From contig JAWQFJ010017256.1 of assembly GCA_034096865.1 (NCBI GenBank), forward strand, positions 25,001 to 42,500: a stretch of 17,500 nt of DNA, given 5' to 3'. The position numbers were made by a program, and so were the translations under genes. The notes below the pieces were generated by a model. It was not told the DNA's origin. It was given only the letters and a program-made list of their open reading frames with translations, and made no database searches. Origin of the DNA: Theodoxus fluviatilis. Taxonomy: Eukaryota > Mollusca > Gastropoda > Cycloneritida > Neritidae. This document shows, piece after piece, positions 1 through 6,884 of the stretch (the stretch's first letter is position 1; the number at the start of each line of letters is the position of its first letter).

Positions 1-175
1 TAGGAGGAGAAGCAGGAGGATGATGAGGAGCAGGAGGAGGAACAGGAGGAGTAGCAGGAGCAGGAGGAGGAGGAGATGGAGGAGCAGGAGGAGGAGCAGG
101 GGCAGGAGGAGGAGCAGGAGGAGGAGCAGGAGCAGGAGGAGGAGCAGGAGCAGGTGGAGGAGCAGGAGGAGGGAG
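1..175. repeat. GGAGCA/GGAGGA-type imperfect microsatellite
   Basis: Purine-rich tandem repeat of AGGAGG and AGCAGG hexamers with scattered changes, cut by the window edge. It lies in CFAP298 intron 4. Open frames within it are only a consequence of the repeat. Confidence 0.95.
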
Positions 176-700
176 TTTTAGAGCCTATCACCTTTGCAGA
201 CTATGTAAAGCTATGAATCACAACAACAAAAAAAGCATTAGACTTTCAGAGCTGCTTAGAATAAGTGAGGTCGAGTCACCATTTTCCTAGTGATTTGCTT
301 CCCATGAATCATGCGGGAAGACATGGTGGGTCTATTCTCACCCCCAACCAACCATGGCAAGCAGCAGCAGAAGCATACAGCTATAATGTGAGTAATAAAT
401 ATTCAGAAGAAAACTAATAAAAAACAAAAAGCAAAAAAATCCTCAAGGAAAGGAGGAGCAAAGAAGGAGAAGATTTTTTAATAAAGGGTGCCGTACTTAC
501 GTTTTCTTACACAAACATCCGCATTAATATTTCTCTTAATGGTTGCTGTACAATGACATCAATTCAATCACAAACACTAGATCACGTGTCTAAGTTGCTA
601 TTGAGTAATATTCAAACTGCTGCCAAAACACAACAAAAATTCCATACATTTGTTCAGAACTGGGTAACATCAGTACAAAACCCAGCAGTCAAGTTCTCAC
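176..700. other. CFAP298 intron 4 sequence, no recognised feature
   Basis: AT-rich intronic sequence with A-rich runs (420-450). I looked for the next CFAP298 exon, which should encode a tryptophan-rich EAQLWW-like stretch, on the minus strand and did not find it. Nothing else is recognised. Confidence 0.5.
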
Positions 701-859
701 CTGCATGCCTGCAAGATCCTCGTTGTTCTCCAACTCCATTCTGATTGGGTCGTGGGGTGGGAGGCCCATGGGGTAGACGATCATCACCGCTCCTTTCAGC
801 AGATTCAGCGCTTCAGTCACTGTAGTCAGGGTAACAAACACTCCAGTATCCACCTTTTT
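701..859 (-). CDS. CFAP298: CFAP298 coding exon 4
   Basis: 159 bp, exactly 53 codons, with a TTTTTCAG acceptor (860-862) and a GTGAGA donor starting at 700. It reads KKVDTGVFVTLTTVTEAL, then the signature GAVMIVYPMGLPPHDPIRME, ending NNEDLAGMQ. In the human protein this is followed by a stretch starting near GLNVIKEAEAQLWW; that exon is not found to the left within the window. Confidence 0.93.
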
Positions 860-3339
860 CTGAAAAAGAAAGATAAAGTTGTATTGAACTCTGAAAAAAA
901 ATTCAACTCGTTTCCAGCTGCAAGACACAAAAGTAAACTGCTAATACTAGTCCTGAGGCCAAGCAGCTCTATCAGCCCTAGAAAAAGGAAGTGTCGGCTA
1001 CAAGTTTAGATTGAACTTCTTTGACATATTTTGAAAGAAGACACCTACTTTGAGTGGCTGTGCTGAATGAAAAAAGACTAGTGATACTGAATTCTAAAAA
1101 CATCTTACTCAGAAAAAGAGCACAAACTGGTCACTTGTATAATTCAAAAACATGAAAAAATACATTTTTGCCAGCACAAATTCTTCACTCAAGTTTTCTT
1201 AGGGCACGATCATAAGATCAACCTTCTAATCGATTCAGGCAAGTCAGAGCTGCTGCCGTGCTGGGATGAATGAGTTGTACAACCATTCTGTTCTCATCTC
1301 TGGCAGTAAAAACCTTCTGCTCCATAAATCTGCTCATCCTGATGTAGATTGCACAGTATAATAGTAAGCCTATTCATGTTGACCTTGGTCTTTCCACAAG
1401 GTCTCTGTAAACTAAGCTCTTTCCACAAGGTCTCTGTAAACTAAGCTCTTTCCACAAGGTCTCTGTAAACTAGGCTCTTTCCACAAGGTCTCTGTAAACT
1501 AAGCTCTTTCCACAAGGTCTCTGTAAACTAAGCTCTTTCCACAAGGTCTCTGTAAACTAAGCTCTTTCCACAAGGTCTCTGTAAACTAGGCTCTTTCCAC
1601 AAGGTTTCTGTAAACTAAGCTCTTTTCTTTCCACAAGGTCTCTGTAAACTAAGCTCTTTCCACAAGGTTTCTGTAAACTAAGCTCTTTCCACAAGGTCTC
1701 TGTAAACTAAGCTCTTTCCACAAGGTCTCTGTAAACTAAGCTCTTTTCTTTCCACAAGGTCTCTGTAAACTAAGCTCTTTCCACAAGGTCTCTGTAAACT
1801 AAGCTCTTTCCACAAGGTCTCTGTAAACTAAGCTCTTTCCACAAGGTCTCTGTAAACTAAACTCTTTCCACAAGGTCTCTGTAAACTAAGCTCTTTCCAC
1901 AAGGTCTCTGTAAACTAAGCTCTTTCCACAAGGTCTCTGTAAACTAAGCTCTTTCCACAAGGTCTCTGTAAACTAAGCTCTTTCCACAAGGTCTCTGTAA
2001 ACTAAGCTCTTTCCACAAGGTCTCTGTAAACTAAGCTCTTTCCACAAGTCACGGAACAATCCAATCACAATATTTCCAAGCAATACTCACAGCACAACAC
2101 TTTTCTCCTTCTCTCCTTTTCACAGAATCCAAAGAACTGTACCTTTTGTTTTGTTAAATATTTTCTTTTTTATTTAAACAAACCCAACAACCACCCACAC
2201 CCACACATGCACCCACCCACGCACCCACCCACACAAGCTTCAAGGCCATCAACAACACCGCACCACACGCTCTTACAGAAATTCTTACAGTCTACACGCC
2301 CTCCAGATCTCTACGCTCAGCTGCTGACTCTAGAATACTTAAGGTCCCCCGCCGTAACAAGAAAACTCAAGGACAGCGTGCCTTCTCCTATATTGGACCT
2401 GTAACCTGGAATAGTCTCCCTCTCTCAGTCCGTCATTCGGACACTCTGCCCCAGTTCAAAAGTGCTCTAAAGACCCACTTCTTCCGATCCGCCTTTCCCG
2501 CTGAGCTGCTTCACCTTACTTGACCTTGCCTGCAAGTGCTGTGTATATTGTATAGTTTGTTCTATTGGATTTTAGTTTTTGTGTTTTGTTTATGTGTGTA
2601 GTGTGTGAGTTTTTGTAGGAATGTGGTGTTGAGCAGTTGTATGAGTGTTGATTCTTTGGATTGTAAATGCCATGAGCTTGCCTGTCAAGGGAAGGTATGT
2701 GCGTAAATAAACTATATTATTATTATTAGTATTATTACCCCCAACTCCACCTCACAAAAAAGAAAGGCAAAAAGAAACAAGAATAACTGAAATCTGAGAG
2801 GTAAACTTGAAGTATGTATGTCCCTTTAAAGTGTCAGGAAATGATTCCTTGAGGATCAAAAAACTTACTTTGGAAACCAGATCCTTGGCCTCTGAAGAAG
2901 TTTTCTTCAGCACCTCAGCCATCTTCTCATTCGGAGCTGAAAATAAGCATGGCAAACTTTGTCCCTTTCAGCATTTTCTCACCTTACACTTGCCCTCCCT
3001 CACACTGTGACAGGATCAAAAATTGAACTGCTAGGAGATAATTGTTCTCTGTAATCACCAAGGGTGGATGTAAACACTCCCTGTTTTTCCTTGGTTTGGA
3101 ATGAGTACATATGTACACTGTATATTTAGCACTCCTAGAAGTGCTTGTCATTCCTGTATCAGAAATGGATCATAAACTCATTTTGCAAATGATATATTAT
3201 TTAAATGGACAGCATCAGTCATGTCTAATTTTTTAAAAATTAATCTTCAATCAAAAACAGTTCTCTACTTTCAAAAAACATTCAGATCTACAAACAGCTC
3301 ATGTGTGTGACTAGACCAAACCACAGTGAAGAGTGTTTC

Positions 3340-3405
<66 letters not shown>

Positions 3406-4167
3406 GTCGGTCTGTCGGTTGGTCCGTCTCTTCTTCTTCTTCTTCTTCTTCTTCTTCTTCTTCTTCTTCTTCTTCTTCTTCTTCTTCTTCTTCTTCTTCT
3501 TCTTCTTCTTCTTCTTCTGCTCCATTTCTAAAACCAATGCAAGGAGAAGTATCCATCACTCACCTCTGCCATTCCTGCGTCCAATGTCATCTTTCTTGAA
3601 TATGTGGCCACCACTGGGCTCACAGCGGTCTTCCCACTCGTCCCGCAGTTTCAGTTCCTGCACCTGTTCATCTGTTAGTCCCATCATATTTGGTGGCAGT
3701 GTGATGCCATGGTTTGCCAACTCCTCCACCTCTGTTGAGTCACAGATAGGCACAATCAAGGAAGTATTAGCAACAGCAGCAGCAGCAGCAGCTGTAGGAA
3801 CAACAACAGAAGCAGCAACAACAACAACAAAGATGACAACAACTACAACAACATACTTACTGGTATCTGATGATCATGATATAGGGTCATTAAACATTTT
3901 GGTGTGCTTCATAATCCAATATGCAGTATGGAGCAGAATGTCAAAGGAAATGAGAGGGAATAAAGACAGGATAAAAGGAGGTAAAGGGGCTTAGAGAACT
4001 ACGAGCTCACAGTTTGAAGTGTGCTTACCTGCACAGATTCTTTGCACCTTGAGTCTGCCATTGTGAATAGCAACGAGGTCCTTCAGCACATCGTCAATAG
4101 TGGTGTCCAGGCCAGTTTCATACAGGAACAAGTTGTCATCACCCTTTTTCACCTGAAGTTTCACCAT
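701..4167 (-). CDS. CFAP298: CFAP298 (C21orf59/Kurly) homologue, coding exons 1-4, 3' part outside window
   Basis: Known role of the family: a conserved cytoplasmic/ciliary protein needed for outer dynein arm assembly, motile cilia and planar polarity; loss causes primary ciliary dyskinesia in humans. Seen here: four minus-strand exons (4167-4029, 3731-3564, 2936-2869, 859-701) joining in phases 1, 1 and 0 into 178 uninterrupted codons. The N-terminus MVKLQVKKGDDNLF parallels the human start, followed by the hallmark stretches NGRLKVQRIC, ELANHGITLPPNM, FKKDDIGRRNG, APNEKM and GAVMIVYPMGLPP.DPIRME. The human protein is about 290 residues, so roughly the last 110 are missing; I find no further exon between 1 and 700, so they lie beyond the left edge. 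The gene diverges from the HELB-like gene. Identification rests on remembered family sequence, but agreement is strong over the whole length. Confidence 0.93.
860..1387. other. CFAP298 intron 3, unique-looking part
   Basis: AT-rich intron sequence between exon 4 and the 29-bp minisatellite. I see no coding potential or recognisable repeat. Confidence 0.5.
1388..2050. repeat. 29-bp minisatellite, about 22-23 copies
   Basis: Tandem copies of a 29-bp unit built from CTCTTTCCACAAGG, TCTCTGTAAAC and TAAG. Two copies carry a 5-bp TTTTC-type insertion (near 1620 and 1741), 121 bp apart, which is four units plus the insertion. Two copies have TAGG in place of TAAG (near 1471 and 1587), 116 bp or four units apart. 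The array ends abruptly at CCACAAGTCACGG. It lies within CFAP298 intron 3. Confidence 0.96.
2190..2232. repeat. CCCACC/CACA-rich tract
   Basis: Short low-complexity run of ACCCAC-type units at the 5' edge of the LINE fragment. Confidence 0.7.
2200..2740 (+). mobile_element. Non-LTR retrotransposon (CR1/L2/Rex-like) 3' fragment
   Basis: A plus-strand frame running from about 2236 to a TGA at 2521-2523 is open and reads like the C-terminus of a LINE reverse-transcriptase protein: YTPSRSLRSAADSRILKVP, then QRAFSYIGPVTWNSLPLSV, then QFKSALKTHFFRSAF. The order 'TPSRSLRS...D...P', 'G.RAFS...WN.LP' and 'FK..LKTHFF' is typical. A GT-rich 3' region of about 200 bp follows, ending in AAATAAACTAT and an ATT-repeat tail near 2715-2738, as expected of such elements. 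The 5' end merges with a CCCACC-rich tract (2190-2232), so the copy is strongly 5'-truncated. It lies antisense within CFAP298 intron 3. Confidence 0.82.
2869..2936 (-). CDS. CFAP298: CFAP298 coding exon 3
   Basis: A short 68-bp exon with a TTTTCAG acceptor (2937-2939) and a GTAAGT donor starting at 2868. With the split codon it reads APNEKMAEVLKKTSSEAKD then LVSK, the family's APNEKM helix. It enters in phase 1 and leaves in phase 0. Confidence 0.9.
2956..3340. other. CFAP298 intron 2, unique-looking part
   Basis: AT-rich intron sequence upstream (in gene sense) of exon 3. No coding signal or repeat is recognised apart from the adjoining microsatellite. Confidence 0.45.
3341..3404. repeat. 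(CCTG)16 tetranucleotide repeat
   Basis: Sixteen uninterrupted CCTG units on the plus strand, which is CAGG in the sense strand of CFAP298. It is followed by a 22-bp bridge rich in GTCGGT and then the CTT tract. Confidence 0.97.
3427..3518. repeat. (CTT)n, about 30 units; GAA in the CFAP298 sense strand
   Basis: About 92 bp of pure TTC/CTT repeat. In the transcript of CFAP298 it reads (GAA)n and starts about 45 nt after the exon 2 donor. The long poly-Ser, poly-Leu, poly-Glu and poly-Lys frames here are artefacts of the repeat. Confidence 0.97.
3564..3731 (-). CDS. CFAP298: CFAP298 coding exon 2
   Basis: 168 bp between a CAACAG acceptor (3734-3732) and a GTGAGT donor starting at 3563. It encodes the most conserved block: EVEELANHGITLPPNM, then GLTDEQVQELKLRDEW, then GGHIFKKDDIGRRNGR. 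Both junctions split codons in phase 1 and match the neighbouring exons. The donor is only about 45 bp from a long CTT/GAA tract in the following intron. Confidence 0.93.
3764..3856. repeat. CAG/CAA/ACA trinucleotide tract
   Basis: Imperfect trinucleotide repeat (CAGCAGCAG, then ACAACAACA units) in CFAP298 intron 1, starting about 30 bp before the exon 2 acceptor in gene sense. Confidence 0.85.
4029..4167 (-). CDS. CFAP298: CFAP298 coding exon 1
   Basis: This exon holds the start codon (CAT at 4165-4167 on the plus strand) and 46 codons plus one base. The protein starts MVKLQVKKGDDNLFLYETG and ends VQRICA before a GTAAGC donor at 4028-4023. The start is chosen because the family N-terminus aligns exactly here. 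A pyrimidine run ending in TTTAG lies just upstream of the ATG (about 4180-4200), so a 5' UTR intron is possible. Confidence 0.92.
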
Positions 4168-4295
4168 CTTGACAGTGGCTAAACAGAAAAAAAATCCTGC
4201 TTACAACATTTATTTATCCCAAAATAACGAAACTAAAGAACTCACTACTCAGGGAATCATAAATTCATATGCGCAAAAAAAGCACACTTTTCAAA

Positions 4296-4306
4296 AAGAT
4301 GGTGGC
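4296..4306 (+). promoter_or_regulatory. YY1-like motif
   Basis: AAGATGGTGGC is one base away from the common YY1 core AAGATGGCGGC, which is often found near transcription starts of TATA-less genes. It lies about 130 bp upstream of the CFAP298 start codon. Confidence 0.4.
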
Positions 4307-4482
4307 TGACTATTCGGGCTCATGTCAAACACTAAAGTCAACTTTACAACTAACTTTGATAATTTAGAAGATACTACAAACCAGATATTTACCGTATGTG
4401 CGGAGAGAGGTACCGAAATTTCTAGATCACGCAGCCAGAAGCGGATATGCAATGATTATCGTAGGTGCGCAGTCTCAGTGTT

Positions 4483-4495
4483 GTTGCTTAGCAAT
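4483..4495. promoter_or_regulatory. RFX X-box-like site
   Basis: GTTGCTTAGCAAT is a near-perfect inverted repeat (TTGCT, one base, AGCAA) and fits the RFX X-box GTTRCY(n)RGYAAC with one mismatch at the last base. RFX factors drive ciliary genes, and this site is about 316 bp upstream of the CFAP298 start codon. Function is inferred. Confidence 0.6.
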
Positions 4496-4587
4496 AATGT
4501 AAACATTCGTGTTGTCTCGGGTCGTCTGCATTACTCCAAGAATCATTAATGCTCTCGTGCATCTGTGATGTTTATGGAAGCTGTTCT

Positions 4588-4595
4588 TGACGTAA
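4588..4595 (+). promoter_or_regulatory. CRE-like TGACGTAA
   Basis: TGACGTAA matches the CREB/ATF/PAR-bZIP site. It is placed about 190 bp before the HELB-like start codon. A single 8-bp match is weak evidence. Confidence 0.3.
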
Positions 4596-4694
4596 TTATT
4601 TTGAAATAATTGCTATAATTATTTTCAATAAAGTCCGTAGCAGTGATAAGTGTGAGGATGCGGAAGTGGAAACCAACTGCGTGTGAGGACTGAA

Positions 4695-4757
4695 ATGGCG
4701 CGTGTTACGACTATGGGTGGTAACCTTGCTCGAGTCGGATCAATTCTGACTCCTTGA
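4695..4757 (+). other. Upstream ORF in the HELB-like leader, in frame with the main start
   Basis: An ATG at 4695 opens a 20-codon frame (MARVTTMGGNLARVGSILTP) ending in TGA at 4755-4757, 24 bp before the main ATG. It is in the same frame as the main coding sequence, so the stop rules out an N-terminal extension. Whether it is translated depends on the transcription start. Confidence 0.4.
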
Positions 4758-4781
4758 CCCATCAGTTCAGTTTGATACAGA

Positions 4782-4983
4782 ATGGCAACAGGAGGTTCAC
4801 AGAGGAATAGGAATATTTCCTACAAGAAGGCCAAGAAATATGTGGGTTACATGATCCCGTATAAGAGTCCGAGAGACGGATTTGAGGAGTCGGAAAGTGA
4901 AAGCGAGTCAGATGACGATGAGAATTTCGAGTTTTCGTTGGACATGGACAGTGTCGATTCATCTCGATGTGCGAGGAGAAAAG
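4782..4983 (+). CDS. HELB: HELB-like coding exon 1
   Basis: 202 bp from ATG to an AAG|GTTTGT donor. It encodes a basic start (MATGGSQRNRNISYKKAKK) then an acidic run EESESESESDDDENFEF, comparable in place and charge to the acidic N-terminus of vertebrate HELB. The upstream in-frame TGA at 4755 fixes this as the first in-frame start. The last base is completed by exon 2 to give Gly. Confidence 0.8.
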
Positions 4984-6439
4984 GTTTGTAATCCCATGTG
5001 GCAAACAATGGAGACTTTATACATTTGCAATCTTCTGGTAATCCTGTACAGAATAGTAGACAACGGGACTTAGTACATGTTTGATGGACCTGTACTCTCT
5101 CTGGCAGCCTGCTTGAACAGCTTTTCTGAACCTCTTCTAGGGAGATACTTCACAAAAATGTTCTTCAGCTTTCTTGTTTCCCTGACCCAGTGAACAATCA
5201 GTTCTCTTTATGGCCAATCGTGACTGACACATCAATAACCAGGTCAGTTATAATACAGCAAGCACATGGCTGATTAAAGTACTATAGTTAGCACCCCCTC
5301 CCCCCAACAAATGGTTGTGTTCATGATAACCCAACCGACCCATTTTTTTCTCCTGCCAACCCTGAACTTATTTTTGAATTATGTAAAAGAAAAAAAAACA
5401 AATTGATGGTAAACAACAGTGTGCTGTCCCATCTTCCTCAATGAGTGCTCAGGGAATCCACTATATACAATTAAGAAAGCATTTTCAGCTAAAGATCTAG
5501 AGAAACTTGATTTACGTCAATCTGGCCTCATCTAAAACACATTTTAAAAATGTTTTGTGCAGGCCAACATTCTGATTTTTGTAACCCCCACCCCCACCCA
5601 CCCCAAAGTACAGAAACCACAACTATTTTTTCTCTTCTTTTCTTGTTTGTTTGTTGTTATTTTTGTGGGGGGTTTTTTTTTGGGGGGGGGGGGGGCACTT
5701 TAAATGAAGCAAGCTTTGAAAGAGCAGGGAAGAATGGAAAGCCCCTCAACAGCCATTAACCTTGTCAAAGTTTTTGTTTATAAAAGGTGCTGCACTGGAA
5801 ACATTATTACAAGCTTGCATTCAGTGCGATTCATGCTTTCAAGACTTTTCTATGATGCAAAGGTTCCATCTCATGGCAGCTTCTGTGTGTTTCCAGGCCT
5901 CATCCAACTCCTCTCTGGCAACTGCCAGTGTGAACAGATGGAGTGCAAGGGGAAGTTTGTTCTGACAGACCCCTGGTGGTGCATGGAGTTTGAAGCCAGT
6001 GAGGACAGGAAGTCCTACAGACTGGTGACCTCCCCACTGTACTCCGTCCGACAGGATGCTTTCGTCCAAACAGAAAATATCATCACAATATTCTTCAAAA
6101 ATCTTTTCACCGAAAGAAGAATGGATATTCAGTCAGGAAATCTGCTTTTGGATGAGTTTCGGGAGTTTTGTCAGTAAGTTTTTGTGGCATTTTCTTATTC
6201 TTTTTCATTTCTTTCTTTTGTATTTTCTCTGTACTTTCATGCTTTTTCTTTTTTCTTTATTTTCATATTTCATTCATTGAAGATAAAGAGAAACATATAA
6301 AAGGTTTTATGAATGTATCAAGTGCATGCATCACATTTTCTTCATTGTGGAATGAAAAGAGTGCAGGTTTCTAAATCTGATACAATCCTGTACTACCACA
6401 TGCTTACTTGCATGCACACACACACACACACACAGAGAT

Positions 6440-6475
<36 letters not shown>

Positions 6476-6782
6476 GCAAACACACACTCACACACACAGA
6501 TGGACACACACTCACATACAGATGCACACAACACAGAGATGCACACACACACACTCACACACAGATACACACACACACACTAACAGATGCACACACACAC
6601 ACACACGCACACACACACACAATTTCAACTGCATTTTAGTGTTAGTTTCTTTAGGTGGAGGCAAGTCAAAAAAGAAAACCCTCTGTTTTTACTATTTACC
6701 AGGATTTAACAGCTGAGTCAAATACAGCAGTTTTACACATGCTATTGGACATGCATACACACACACACACTCGCACGCACAC

Positions 6783-6829
<47 letters not shown>

Positions 6830-6849
6830 CACACACTCACACATTCACA

Positions 6850-6884
<35 letters not shown>

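Larger units (their letters stand above)
4168..4781. promoter_or_regulatory. Putative bidirectional promoter between CFAP298 and HELB-like gene
   Basis: The two start codons are divergent and 614 bp apart with no repeat between them. The stretch is richer in CpG than the flanking introns and has no clear TATA box. It includes an RFX-type X-box, a YY1-like motif and a CRE-like motif, annotated separately. Transcription starts cannot be placed from sequence alone. Confidence 0.7.

Noticed and set aside
2207..2404. 65-codon plus-strand frame starting MHPPTHPPT
   Set aside because: Shadow of the LINE frame, which is the neighbouring frame and matches RT C-terminal motifs.
3271..3599. Poly-Lys, poly-Glu, poly-Ser and poly-Leu frames with AGRQ/PACL repeats
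   Set aside because: Translations of the CCTG and CTT microsatellites in several frames at once, next to a real exon.
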